In this document: one piece after another, positions 44,645 through 61,600 of the stretch
Numbering within the stretch: the stretch's first letter is position 1
How the letters are laid out: the number at the start of each line of letters is the position of its first letter
Assembly (NCBI RefSeq): GCF_024339025.1
Contig: NZ_CP101415.1
Coordinates: forward strand, 186,001 to 250,000
DNA length: 64,000 bases
Direction: 5' to 3'
DNA from: Mycoplasma bradburyae
Lineage (GTDB): Bacteria > Bacillota_I > Bacilli_A > Mycoplasmatales > Mycoplasmoidaceae
The notes under the pieces: generated by a model
The model's input: only the letters and a program-made list of their open reading frames with translations
Database searches by the model: none
What the model was told of the DNA's origin: nothing
Made by a program: the position numbers and the translations under genes

Positions 44645-45554
44645 TGTTTTCTAATGTTTTATTATTCTTGGTGTAATAACACCCTTCATTGAATCTTGAA
44701 CAAGCTAAAAAGCTTGATATTTTATCGCTGCTTTTTTTAATCATTTCGTTATTGCAAATTATGCAAATTTCTTGATTTTCTACTGATAAAGGTTTTGCTT
44801 CATTAATCAAATCAATATATGAACAATTTTGGTTAGAACAAATTACTTGTTTATCTTTTATCAACATTTGTTGATTGCAAAAAACACATTTATTGTCATT
44901 TCAAGTACTTCATTTTACTCTTTCATCTTCTGGAATATTTTTTCATCCATGAATCTGTTTATTTGTTGAATTATTTTTATTCTTATTTTTAAAGTCTACA
45001 AATAACTCAATAAAGAAATTTAAGAAAATTAAAACAAATCCAATAACTATACAAATATCGGCAAAATTAAAAATAGCCGATGATTTAAAGAATTGAAAAT
45101 AGTCCAAAACAGAGTTGTTTTCAATTGCTGTATTAGATAATTTGATCGGGATTGAACGATCAATTACATTTGATAATCCGCCAAATGCAATTAAAGGTAA
45201 AAATGCGATTAAAGCAATGTTTTTGCAAAAAACAAATGTAATTAAAAATACTGTTGTTAACAATATTTGCAAAAGATAAGGGATGGCAGGGTTGCTATTA
45301 AATAATGAGAAACCAACACCCTTGTTAGTAATTACGTTTATATTAATAAAACCTTCTTCAGTTTTATAACCAATACCTAAATTCAAGAAATAATTTCTTA
45401 ATAAAAAAACAATAAGCAAAATTACAATGCCAACACCAAATAAAATAGGGTATTTAATTTTGACAAGTTTTTTAGTATTAGCAATCTTGAATTGTTTAAT
45501 GATTACATCCTTGGATTTATCAAGGAATCTTTTAAAAGCATACATATTAAACAT
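44637..45554 (-). CDS. lspA: Signal peptidase II (LspA) fused to a zinc-ribbon-like domain
   Basis: 305 aa when TGA is read as Trp. Residues 1-203 are lipoprotein signal peptidase with membrane helices and the catalytic Asp pair in LSNVIDRSI and IFNFADICIVIGF. A TGA at codon 204 would end it under the standard code, but in this organism the frame continues for 102 residues with eight Cys in two groups: 223/226/239/244 and 264/267/285/292. The second group (CIICNNEM, then FLACSRFNEGC) resembles the zinc ribbons of topoisomerase I. Such a tail is not part of usual LspA (150-200 aa). It should face the cytoplasm. It overlaps the next gene by eight bases. Confidence 0.88.
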
Positions 45555-45658
45555 TTTAAATTAATAATTATCTTTTTTATAAATGTTAAAATAGATTTAC
45601 TTTTATGTATAAACCTAGATTGTGATGCTTAACTTCTGGGTATGGTGATCGATAAATA

Positions 45659-46240
45659 ATGAAAAAAAATATTAAACGACAAATAAGAATAGCTGCCATT
45701 GTAGCTACTGAGGTCGATGATTTAGAACTAATTGTTCCAACTGATTTATGAAGAAGAGCTAAATTTATAGTTGATTATATTTCAATTGAAAAAAAGAATA
45801 GTGTTACTTTAGCTCAAGGAACTTCGATTAAGTGCGGATTAACAATTGATAAATCAAACTTAATGCAATATAATGCGATTTATCTACCTGGTGGGTTAGG
45901 ATCAAAACGTTTTGGTGATGATCAAAAATTAATTCATTATCTTAGTAAGTTCAATGAAAAAGATCAAACTACACAAAGATTTATTTTAGCAATTAACCAA
46001 TCACCAGTTATTCTTAAAAATCTAGACCTTTTAGAAGATAAAAAAGTTGTAGCTAATGAAGAACATAAAGAAATAATCGGAAGCAACTTTGACAATAAAT
46101 CTAATGTATTATTTTCTGGCAACATTATAACAGCTAGATCTACTGGTCATGCAATAGATTTTGCTATTGAAGCAATTAAAGTATTATCAAGCAAAAAAGA
46201 AGCTGATGATTTAGCAAAAATGATTTCTTATCAAAAGTAA
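45659..46240 (+). CDS. DJ-1/PfpI-family protein lacking the usual cysteine
   Basis: 193 aa. The DJ-1/ThiJ pattern is seen in VATEVDDLELIVPTDLWRRA (with the conserved Glu 18), AIYLPGGLGSKRF and STGHAIDFAIEAI. The nucleophile elbow, normally AxCAGP with a reactive Cys, reads AINQSPVIL with Asn at 113, so the protein is unlikely to have the classical cysteine-based activity. A similar gene lies beside lspA in M. pneumoniae (MPN294, from memory). It is divergent from lspA. The start has no clear Shine-Dalgarno sequence. Confidence 0.75.
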
Positions 46241-46333
46241 GAAATTATTTTTTTAAAAGAACAAATAACAATATTTATTCAATAAAAATCGATTTTTATA
46301 AATTTAGTTATTTTAACGAAAAGTTGTAGATCA

Positions 46334-46372
46334 AATAAATAATAGCGGCTAAATTAGTCGCTATTATTTATT
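46334..46372. terminator. Bidirectional terminator between convergent genes
   Basis: A 14-bp perfect stem (aataaataatagcg/cgctattatttatt) with an 11-base loop sits between the DJ-1-like gene and the converging hydrolase. Confidence 0.75.
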
Positions 46373-46395
46373 AAAAATATTTTAATCTAAAAACA

Positions 46396-47211
46396 TTATT
46401 TATTAAAAGTTGGATCGACGCTTTTAATAAATTTAGTCATTATATCTAAAAACTCTTGAGTATGTTCATAAAATGGAACATGACCCGATTTTTTAATAAA
46501 AGCAAATTGAATATTTTTGTTTAATGCTGTAATGTGTTCGTAAGAATCGCCAGGAATCACGATCTTATCATCTTCACCAAAGATTACCATCATTGGTTTA
46601 GTAACTGAGCGATATCCAATATCGCTAAGTTTACTCATTTCTTCTAACACACCTATAGATAATAAAGGTTCTAATGTCTTAAAATATCTTCTTTCTTGAT
46701 AATATTCTGTTTCAGCAACCTTATCGATTTTTCCATCAAATTCTTTATCAGCATCATAATACAATGCGTAATAAAGTTCTTTCATCTGTTCTGGACTTTC
46801 AGGTAATAGTTTAGCAATTGTTGCGATGTTAGATAAAATAGATCCATTGGCTGGAGCTTCAAGAATGCTTAACTTAATTCTTTCTGGAATCAAGTAATTC
46901 ATAATTGCACTTAGACCGCCACCCATTGAGTGACCTACCAGAATGACGTCTCTAAGATCATACTTTTCGAAATAACGCTTAATAATTTGACTAAAATAAG
47001 CGATGCTTAGTTGTGATGGATTTTCGATTTTGCTTTTACCATGACCTGGCATATTAATGCCGTAGAAACTACAATTATCATAATACTCTCATAGTTTTTT
47101 CTTTATTTTGTAATTAGAACCAAATCCATGCAAAAAAACAATTTTATGTTTAGCATCAGGTCTGATTAGTTCAAAACTATCGATATTAGATAAATTAATT
47201 TTGTTTTCCAT
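46396..47211 (-). CDS. Alpha/beta hydrolase
   Basis: 271 aa when the TGA at codon 41 is read as Trp. The fold is clear: oxyanion region FLHGFGSNY, GINMPGHGKS, nucleophile elbow VGHSMGGG (Ser 95), acid in MVIFGEDDKIV and His in SGHVPFYEHT. It belongs to the esterase/lipase-like group common in mycoplasmas; substrate unknown. No signal peptide is present, so it acts in the cytoplasm. It is transcribed alone, divergent from rpoB. Confidence 0.9.
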
Positions 47212-47290
47212 TGTGATTTACATATAACACAAAAAAAACATTTTTACAAAAAATTTTATTTTATGTTATTATTTTATATTGCTTTTAGGT

Positions 47291-47341
47291 TATACTATGT
47301 AGTTATACTATTTTGTTTTAATCTAAACGTTATATCCGGAG
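47291..47341 (+). promoter_or_regulatory. rpoB promoter elements and Shine-Dalgarno
   Basis: Two TATACT boxes (47291-47296 and 47304-47309) are possible -10 elements. GGAG at 47338-47341 lies 7 bases before the GTG start and is one of the clearest ribosome-binding sites in the window, supporting the non-ATG start. Confidence 0.55.
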
Positions 47342-47348
47342 TAAATTC

Positions 47349-50300
47349 GTGAAAAAAAATTCACCATTTCATAATACTGAGTATTCGCCTAGAGTAGTTA
47401 GAAGAAACTATTCAAAAGTTCATAACAACTATACCCCTTCAAATTTACCAGGGATTCAAGTAAATGCTTATAAGCAATTCCTTGAAAAAGAATTAGAAGA
47501 AATCATTGGATCATACTTTCCAATTAAATCGCCAAATGGAAAGTATTCTGTGGAATTCCATGGAATGAAAATTTTAGATCCAGAAAGAACTAAAGAAGAA
47601 GCAAGCGCTGAATCTAAGACATACGAAGCTAGTTTGTATGTAAATTTATCTTTAATCAACCATCAAACTGGAACTGTTAAAAAAATTAATAAAAAATCAT
47701 CTAAGTCAAATGCTGAAGGGATTTTCTTTTCTAACATCCCGTTAATGACTGAAAACGGCGCTTTTATTGTCAACGGGATTGAGAAATTCGTTGTAGCTCA
47801 AATAGTTAGATCGCCAGGTGCTTACATTTTAAATAAATCTCAAGTTAAGTTATCTAACTCAAGAAAACGTAACCAAGAAGGTTATATTTGTGAAGTATTC
47901 CCTTCTAAAGGTACTTTAATGTTATTCTATATTGCTGAAAACAAGGACTTTGTTCAAGCGGTAGTTAGAGATGTTGGTGGTGAAAGTGCTAAAGTATTTT
48001 CGATCACTACTTTACTTAAAGCTTTTGGTTTAAGTGAAATCAAGATTAAAGAAATCTTTAAAAACAATGACTATATCTTAAGATCATTAGAATCAGAGTT
48101 TTATAATGAAAAACAAATTTTAAATGAACCAGATATTGCTCAATTAATTCGCGATGTAGAAACTGATCGTATTGCAAAAGTTAAATCTTTACCAATCGAT
48201 CAAAAATGAAAGAATCTAGTTTTAGATTGATACAAATTAAATCAAGAAAAACAAGAATTAATTAATTCTAAAAATCCTAATCCTGCAAAACTAGAATCAC
48301 TAGATACTCACATCGGTGTGGTTTTAAGAAAATTAATTTGCGAAAAAGCTGCTAAACACGTAATTCAAGAACTATCAATTTCAACTAGAAGTCTTGATAA
48401 CGTTTCACAAAAAGAAGAAATTTCATACCAATCTATCTTATTACAACATTTCTTCCAAAAGAAACGTTACGATTTATCATCAGCTGGTAGACATAAGTTC
48501 GTTCGTAAATTAAGAATTTCAGAACGTTTATACCAAAGAACAATTGCTCAGGATATCTGTGATTTAGATGGTAATGTTGTAATTAAGCAAGGAACATTAA
48601 TGCTTAAAGAACAAATTGATTTGTTCAAACGCTTATCTAAAGAAAAACGTCTGAATATTATCCGTGAAATTGACTTTGTAAATCCTGAATTAAACACTAG
48701 ATTTACAGATGTAAATACTTATGAAGAAGTTGAAATTTACATCAATAACGACTTAAGAGATGAAACAACTCAAATTATTGGTATCGATGGTTCTAATGAT
48801 TCAATCGAAACATTAACTTTAGCTGATTTAATCTCGATCATTTCATACATAATTAACCTACCTCACAATATCGGTTTATATGATGATATTGATCACTTAG
48901 GTAATAAACGTTTAAAATTAATCAACGAATTGTTGAAATCTAAAGTTCAAACAGGAATGATGCGTATTGAAAAATACATTAAGGATAAGCTTCAAATCGC
49001 TGATGGTAATAACAAGATTACTGAAACTGATTTAGATGGATCTGAAATTATTCCTGAAAAGAATAATGAATTAACAGTTAAATCAGTAATTAACCCTAAA
49101 CCATTCCAAATTGTTATTAAAGATTTCTTTAATACTCACCAATTAACGCAATTTTTAGATCAACAAAACCCGTTATCAGAATTAACAAATAAAAGAAGAA
49201 TTTCAGCAATGGGTCCTGGTGGGATTTCAAGAGAAGACCCTAACCTAGATATCCGTGACGTTCACTACTCACACTACGGTAGAATTTGTCCGATTGAAAC
49301 GCCTGAAGGTATGAACATCGGGTTGATTATGTCGCTTGCGTTCTATGCAACTATTGATAAGAATGGGTTCTTAATGACTCCTTATCTAAAAGTCGAAGAC
49401 GGTAAGATTACTGACAAAGTTGAACATTTAACAGCTCTAAGAGAAGACGAATATATTATTGCTGAAGCTTCTTCTTATATGGATGTTGATAAAGATGGAT
49501 CAATTAACAACGATAAAATTATCGCTAGATATCGTTCATCTCAAGATTTATACAGTCCTAAACAAGTTGATTACATTGATGTATCACCTAAACAAGTAGT
49601 ATCAGTTGCTGCTTCATTAATTCCATTCTTAGAAAACGATGACTCATCTCGTGCTTTAATGGGTGCGAACATGCAACGTCAAGCAACGCCTTTATTAAAA
49701 CCTTATTCTCCATTAGTAGGTACTGGTGTAGAATATAAGATAGCTCAAGACTCTGGAATGTTAGTTACTGCTAAAAATCCAGGTGTTGTTACTTATGTTG
49801 ATGCTCACAAAATCGTTGTTAAAGAAGATGACGGTAAGTTAGCTAACTACAACTTATTGAAGTTTATTAAATCTAATAAGAATACTTGTTACAACCAATC
49901 ACCTATTGTAAGTGTTGGTGATAGAGTAAGCGCTCATCAAGCTTTAGCTGATGGACCTTCAATGAAGAATGGTGAAATCGCATTAGGTCAAAACGTTTTA
50001 GTAGGATTTACTACATGAAGTGGTTATAACTACGAAGATGCTGTAATTATTTCAGACCGTCTATTTAAAGAAGATGTATATACATCAATTAATATTGATG
50101 AATACGTGATTCAATGTTTAAGAACTAAGAATGGTGATGAAGAAATTACCAGAGATATTCCAAACGTTTCAGAATCAGCTAAACGATACCTAGATGAAGA
50201 AGGTATCATCATGGTTGGTGCTGATGTTAAAGAAGGTGACATCTTAGTAGGTAAAACTTCTCCAAAAGGACAAGTTGAATCAAGCCCTGAAGAAAAACTA

Positions 50301-51512
50301 ATTCAAGCAATCTTAGGTGATAAAGTTAAACAAGTACGCGAATCATCATTAAAAGTTCCTAATGGTGGTGATGGTATTGTTGCTGGTATCAAACGTTTTA
50401 GTATTGCTAATGGTGATGAATTAGATGATGACGTTTTAGAATTAGTTAAAGTTTATGTAGTTCAAAAACGTAAAATTCAAATCGGTGATAAAGTGGCTGG
50501 TCGTCACGGTAACAAAGGGATTATTTCTAAGATTGTTCCTCAAGAAGACATGCCTCATTTAGAAGATGGTACTCCACTTGATATCTTGCTAAACCCATTA
50601 GGGGTTCCTAGCCGTATGAACATTGGGCAAATTTTCGAATTACACTTAGGTTATGCTGCTAGAGAATTAGCTAAAAAACGTTTAGTTGAAGCTTGTTTTG
50701 ATACTAAATTAGCTGATGAGTTACACAAAATTTTTGGGTTAGAAAAATCTAAGACAGATACACTGATCAAAATCCTAAAACAACATATGGAATCGGTTGG
50801 TGTTAGTGATGCTAAACAAGCTCAAGATCGTGTTAAGACAATCGATATTGATATTGCTTTGAAACAAATCGGTCTAACTTATGATGATTTAGCATTTAAG
50901 ATCGCTACACCTGTATTCGAAGGTGTTAACATGGACGATTTAAAAGCGATTATGTCAGAAGCTGGAATCGATCCAATTAAAACTGAAGGTAAGTTTAAAC
51001 TGATTGATGGAAGAACTGGTGAACCGTTTGAAAAACCAATTTCTATCGGAATCATGTACATGTTAAAACTAGACCACATGGTTGATGATAAGATTCACGC
51101 AAGAGCAGTAGGTCCTTATTCAAAAATTACCCAACAACCTCTTGGAGGTAAATCACAAAACGGTGGTCAAAGATTTGGGGAAATGGAAGTATGGGCATTG
51201 CAAGCCTATGGTGCTGCTCATAACTTAAGAGAAATTTTAACAATTAAATCTGATGATGTTAGAGGTAGAAACCTAACATACAACGCAATTGTTAAAGGTT
51301 TAAGTATTCCAGAACCAGGTGTTCCAGAATCGTTTAAACTATTAACTAAAGAACTTCAAGGTTTAGGTATGACATTGAATGTGTTATACGACGATGACTC
51401 AATCGAAAACATTAATAATATCTCAGTTGTTGATGAGAGTATAGAACCAAAAGTACAAGAAGTTGAATTTGAATCATTCACTTTAGATGACGACAACGAC
51501 GATAACTTCTAA
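47349..51512 (+). CDS. rpoB: RNA polymerase beta subunit
   Basis: 1387 aa starting at GTG. Conserved segments include SPGAYI (lobe), [23 protein letters not shown] in pieces (the rifampicin-region equivalent; the position usually occupied by Ser in the RRL/SALGPGG motif reads [10 protein letters not shown]), [40 protein letters not shown] and the C-terminal [26 protein letters not shown] in pieces. Three TGA Trp codons fall in it. The start is supported by GGAG upstream. rpoC follows after 21 bases. Confidence 0.97.
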
Positions 51513-51533
51513 TAAACAACAAAGATAATTTTT

Positions 51534-55460
<3,927 letters not shown>

Positions 55461-55471
55461 AAAACATTACA

Positions 55472-55505
55472 AATCCATAAATATTAATATATTTATGGGT
55501 TTTTG
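55472..55505 (+). terminator. Terminator after rpoC
   Basis: A 10-bp stem (ccataaatat/atatttatgg) with a 4-base loop is followed by a T-run 12 bases after the rpoC stop. Confidence 0.85.
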
Positions 55506-55530
55506 TTTTAATTTCGAATTACAAAACAAG

Positions 55531-55539
55531 TGCTATAAT
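55531..55539 (+). promoter_or_regulatory. Extended -10 promoter after rpoC
   Basis: TGCTATAAT is an extended -10 element 36 bases before the ATG at 55576, with no clear -35. Confidence 0.6.
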
Positions 55540-55575
55540 CATATTTATTAATATCTGTATTTCAAGGTTTTATTA

Positions 55576-58575
55576 ATGAACAAAAAAGCAAAGCTGATCG
55601 TCTCTTTTGGACTTAGTATGTCTTTAATTGGTTCAGTCGCTCTAGGTGCAGGGATCACTCTTTATCAAAAACATACTCAAGCAAAAAACAAAGATCAAAG
55701 CGAAGAAATAAGTCCAGATCAACCAATCACTTCGATTCAAACAAATGGTACAATCGACGATAAGATAACTCAAGAAGCAAGCTATAAGGCAGTTGAAACT
55801 AATGAATCTGCTTTGAATTTAATTAACAAAAGTGAATTAGCTCATAATACTGATCTGTATTTAGCTAGTCATAGTATTCAACCTGAATTAGATAGTCTAG
55901 CTGCTCGAAAAGTAAATAGGTCAAATAAAAAGATCATTGAGGCCGATGTTTCAAGCTATTTTATTGATTTATTCAATCGAAATGACAAAAAATTTAGTGT
56001 TTATAAAAATTTATTGTTAGTTAAAACTGCTGGTAGTTCAGAATACTTATCAGTATCAATTAGTGCTTCTTATTACATTAAGAACGATTCAGAAAAACAA
56101 AGAGAAGTTTGAATTAATAACAGAAAATTCAGTATTAATTCAAAAACAACACTTGAGCTTTTAGTTTATACAGATAAAAACCCTTCTTTCTTAAAAAAAG
56201 CAACAGTTTTTTTAGATGATAACAACCGACTTAATTGATCGATGGATCGCGTTTATTTCACATTAAGATCAATCGATGGTAGCTATACCGAAAATTGAAG
56301 CCTAGATAACTTAGTGTTTAATAAAAACAATCCATCATTAAATGTTAATCTAAGAAATATCAAACGCGGATATACTGAATATGATGCTATTAAAAATTTT
56401 GTTGGTGAAAATAAGAAGCTTAATGCTAGTCTTAATGAAAGTATTTTAAAAGATTCATTAAGAAGAAATTATGAAGATCAATTCAATTTAGCTAAACAAT
56501 ATGCAGGATATATCTATCACATAAGTAAGTGAATGATCCAAAATCGTTCAGAACCATTTAATGTTTCCAAATTTATTGTTGATAATGCAAGTACTATTAG
56601 TGAAGTATTAATTTATACTCTAGAACAAACACTAAAGAATGACAAAGTTAAAATTCTTAAATCGTTGATTTATGATTTATTAACTTCTTCTTCAGCAAAC
56701 AATAAATCAAAAACCTTATTCCGAATCGTTCTTGATTATAAAGATCGTATTATTAATTTCTTATCAGAATCTAATTTAGTTAATATCACTCCGTATAGAA
56801 GTTTGATTGATAACTTTTTTAATTCAATTACTGAAACCAATCCTAAGCGCGCTGAGAACGAATTAAGAGATAAAATTATCGATTTCTTACCAACAATTAA
56901 AGAATTAATCAAAGAAGATAGCCCCTTTGCGCCATACTTAGATTTATTATCAAAAATTTTAAAAAGTCCAAAACCTTATTTTATCGATTCGATTATAAAA
57001 GATCCAGTTGTCTTTAACGTAATTTTAGATTTTGCTTATAATAGTTTTTCTTCAAGTTTAGACATTAGGTTAAAAGAAGCTTTTGATTTAAGTAAACAAG
57101 CAATATATTCATTATTAATGGATAATAATACAAAATCTTTCAACGATATTTTAATAAACTTTTTTAATAACGATTTTCAAGTTATTTTTGCGATTCTAAA
57201 CTTTTTTAATATCAAGATTGATATAAATAATCCAGCAACTAAATTTTTATTTGATAACTTTGTATTTAATAATGATTCATTAAAAGATCAAAAAGGATTA
57301 GAAAATGTCGTTTCGATTTTAAGTGATCTAATTGAATTGATAAGTCCAGAAAATTTAAGTAAGATTACTTTTATTCCGCTTAATAACAACCAAACTAATA
57401 GAATTGAATTCATTTCAACTTTTGATGAATTAAAGATTGCGAACTTAAGTTATGGTTATTCGTTGAATTTTAATAATTTAGCAATTAAAAATTCAACAAT
57501 TAAAAAGATTATAAACTTAATTCCAACATCAGCAACATTCCAAAGTTTCATTGATCGCTATGTTACTCAAGCAGCAATCAATGACGCAGCAGATAAAGCT
57601 GTTGAAGAAGCTAAAAAAGCTAGTGGATTAGGAGTTGCTATTTATGGTAATCAAAACCTTAAGAATGAGGTTGTTCGAAATATCAATACCCTTAAAGATC
57701 AACTTGCTAAAACTAATATAAAACAATTAGTTACCGAACTTTTATTCGGTAAGTTAAATTTTGATGATGAAGGTGATTTTATCAATCTTAATGGATCGAT
57801 TGATATTTCTATCAAAGGTAATAATATCCAAGTTTTACCTTATTACGAACAAAATAATGGTAAGACGTTATTCAATTATCAATTACTAGGTATTACTAAA
57901 GAAATTAATTTAGCCAACCTAGTTAATAATTCGCAATTAATTAAAGATAATTACGAGAATTCTAATCAAGTAATTCAATACCAAAATTTATCAAAGAAAT
58001 TATTTGCTGTTACTCGATCATTCTTCAATTCACTTAAAGAAACTTTAAATCATCAACCTATAAGAATTATCGATAATTTAGTATTAGATTTTAGTAACAA
58101 GATTTATCTTGATCAATCAATTGAAACGAATAAGATAGTTAAAAATGCTTATGATCCTAAGTTGTTAATTCGTGACCAAACTACAAAACCTGGTTTAGAG
58201 ATTTCTAAACAAGATGCTACAGCTAATTGAAATACAACAGACAATAACAACATTATCATTGATCAACAATTATCTAATAAATTTAATAACTTAATTCATC
58301 CGATTGGTATTCAAAATCGATACTTAATTAAATCGATCAAACCTTTCAGTACGGGAGAATTGAAAGCTTCATTAGGTTTGAATTTTAATCTTACTGTGAT
58401 ATTATTCCCTGTGACAATTCCATTAAACTTAAAGATTGGTATTGAACAAAGAATTTTATCTTATGATTTAATTGCTCCATACAATGTAGCTGACGATCTT
58501 GACAATAACAATGTGGTGTTTGTTAATAAAGTTTCTAAACATTGAGAAAATACATTGTTTAAAATTGGTGCTTAA
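55576..58575 (+). CDS. Large membrane-anchored protein, paralogue pair member 1
   Basis: 999 aa. An N-terminal signal-anchor (LIVSFGLSMSLIGSVALGAG) without a lipobox is followed by a long, mostly helical ectodomain and no clear second membrane helix. I recognise no family. It shares with the next gene a block with FNKNNPSLNVNL, a YDAIKNFVGENKKLN segment and a trailing helix, plus similar C-terminal beta-rich parts. The Asn/Lys/Ser-rich, Cys-free sequence fits a surface protein of the M. pneumoniae group. Four TGA codons before residue 320 split it under the standard code. A terminator lies downstream. Confidence 0.85.
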
Positions 58576-58625
58576 AGCCAAGTAAAATCAATATCATATT
58601 ATTGCGATAAATAGCAAAACAAATT

Positions 58626-58656
58626 ATAATTAGTTATTAAAACTAATTATTTTTTT
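58626..58656 (+). terminator. Terminator between the two large paralogues
   Basis: A 10-bp stem (ataattagtt/aactaattat) with a 5-base loop is followed by seven T. It overlaps a TATAAT at 58625-58630 that could serve as the promoter of the next gene. Confidence 0.75.
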
Positions 58657-58679
58657 ATCTAAACAATAATTACAATAAA

Positions 58680-61600
58680 ATGAATCGACCAAATAAAAAT
58701 AAGAAAAACAAAACCGAATTAATTCCTGTAAAAGGGATAGATTTAGACGACTTATTATCAGAAGAAATATCAGTTTTAGATAGATTTGATAATAAAAATA
58801 AAAAACCTCAATTATTGTTGGAAGATTCTAAATCAAAACAAGAAGATAAAAAAAATAAATCGTTATCTTTAGTTAAAAAAACAAAAAAACCTAAAGTTAA
58901 ATTAGTTACTGATCCAAGAATATTAAAAAAAAGATCAAAGTTTTTAACAATTGGTGTAAGTTTAATTGGTTTTGGGATAGCAGGGCCACTGTTGTCGTTT
59001 GCTATCTTAAAACAAGTTGATAAAAAAAATCAAGAATCTAGTAACATTAAAAGAAAAGATAACACAATTGATACACTTAAACCGACTGAACCAAAATTTA
59101 AATTTGATGATAGTTTACCTAAATTTTATAATTCATATCTAGTTAATAAACGTTCAGAAGTTAATGGTGTTAGTCTTACTAATAAAACTAACCCAGTTAA
59201 TTTACCGATTGAATCTTACCAGATTCACGGTAAATTAATTGAATTATTAACCAACCAAGTTAAGTTTAATTACTCTTGATTATATTCAGATATTGCTTAT
59301 TTCATAAGAAAAACTTATGATAATAATTCTGCGTTCTTTACACCTGTTGGCATTAATAAAGTTAATATCACCAAATCGTCTGATAACAACCCGCTACATG
59401 TTAATATTAATGGGCAATTTACTTTTAGAAATCAATCAGATCAAGCAAGAACTTTTGTTTTTTGATACTTTAATAAAAAATATGAACAACTAATTGATGG
59501 AAACGCAGAAGTATCATTGAGTTTTCAAACACAAAGCTCATCTAATGATGTTAATCCATTAACTCAACCTAACTATATTGGTACGGTTGATTCAGGTAAT
59601 TTAGCTCCTGGTTATGGTTATATTAATGCTGTAGTTACTAAAGATTTGTTTTATAACTACTATTTAAATTGAAATGTTTCTAACCTAAAATTAGAAATTA
59701 ATAATAATAGCTATCAATTTGCTAACTTCATATTTAATAATAATGTTCCGTCAATGAACGTTATATTAACAAGAACAGCTCCTGGTAAGAACCCATACGA
59801 GGCTGCTAATGATTTAGTTGGAAAAAATAAATTATTGAATCGTGATCTGACTCCAAGTCAGTTATCTAAAAATCTTAAATCTTATTTTAGAGATAAATAC
59901 TTTAGTCAGTTAGAAACTTTTAAATTAATCCATGATATTATCCAATGATTAATTGATAATAAAGATAGTAATAAAAAAGCTTATCAATTATTATCAGATA
60001 AGGCCGCTTCTTTTGCGCGTTTATTTAGTTTCCATTTTTCTGGGCTGAATATTAGTTATGCTGATCAAAGAAATGCAATTGAGAAGTTGATTGTTGATGC
60101 ATTAACTTCAAACACTACCATCCCGGGATCTAAGAATGTTTATGAAGTTTTATATGACAATATAAATGCTTTTAAATTAATTCTTAATACTTATTTCTTA
60201 GATATCTCAGCATATGAAAATATCTTTGATTCTTTAACTAAAGATATTCATTCTGCTTTTGACTTTTATCAAAGATTCTATGAAACTATTCCTATTTTAA
60301 GAAAGCTGATTTCGAACTATCCAACTAAAATTAAATATTTCAATATTATTGAAAGAATTTTAGGTTACCGTGATGACGCTGGAAATTTAATTCCTACACC
60401 AAAATTTGAGACTTATTTAGTTAATATTGTTTTTGAATCAAAGAATTTATTTAATGATATTTATGATCAATTATTAAATATTGTTAATGGTAAATTTGGT
60501 GGTACGAGTGATGAAGCTAGCGCTAATAATTACAATGATCAAAACAATCAGATTGCTAATAGTTTCCCTCCTTTATTCAAATACATATTCATAAAAAAAC
60601 GAGATACTTTTATCAAATTAATAACTCAATCTACTAACTATTTTGATGAATTAATTACGTTATTTTCAGCGAACAATTTCGATTTTTTATTTGGTATTTT
60701 AGATACATTTGGTTTAAATATCAAAAATATTGATACATTCCTAAAAACATCCTTAGATATAATTTTATTTAAAAATCCAGAGTTATTATCTCGCGAAAAA
60801 CTGAAAGCAAAAATTCTCAACTTATTCACTTGAATTGCTCGTTCTCTAGAACAACAAAACATTAATAAAATTAAGTTTAATTATTACAAACCTGAGAATT
60901 TAGAAAACCTAGAATTAATAGAAACAGAAAATAGTCTAAAAGTTAAGAAATTAGACGTTGGATTCAAATTTGAAATTAATGAATTTGATATCCCTTATGG
61001 TTTGCTATCAGCGTTATTTGATTTTCTACCTAATATTAAAATTATTGATTTTTTGAAGTTTCTAGTTGATGATAAAAGATATGCTGAATTAAAAGAAAAG
61101 GCGTTCCAACAAGCAATTAAAGATGGATATAAAGATCTTTTATCAGCAGCTGGTGTTTTATCGTTTAAATGGGTTGGTGATCCTGCTAAAAATTTCTTTT
61201 CAGAAGTTTTTGATAATATTTGAAATAACCAAGTGATCAGCGGGATTAGAGATAATGGAAGAACGATTAGAGATCTAGCTAATGAAATTTTTTCAGGAAC
61301 TAACAATAATAATCCTAATAGTTCAATTATCACTTTTAAAGGTGTCGGTTATTTAAAATGATATGGTGAAAATGTTGATGTACTACCTTATTTTAAGGTA
61401 TTACCTTCAAACACTAATGAAACGCAGATAGCTTATCAGTTATACAATGTTGATTTTGAAAATGATTTTAGGGATATTTATCAAAAAATAGAACTACATT
61501 TCCCTAAATATCAATACAACAGACCGTCAATACCGTTTAGTGATATATCTAAAAAAGTATATGAATCAATTTTTAATACCGTTCAAGACACTTTAAATTT

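Noticed and set aside
44637-44867. Separate 76-residue zinc-finger gene downstream of lspA
   Set aside because: Its frame is continuous with lspA when TGA is Trp, and no ribosome site precedes its internal Met; treated as the LspA tail.
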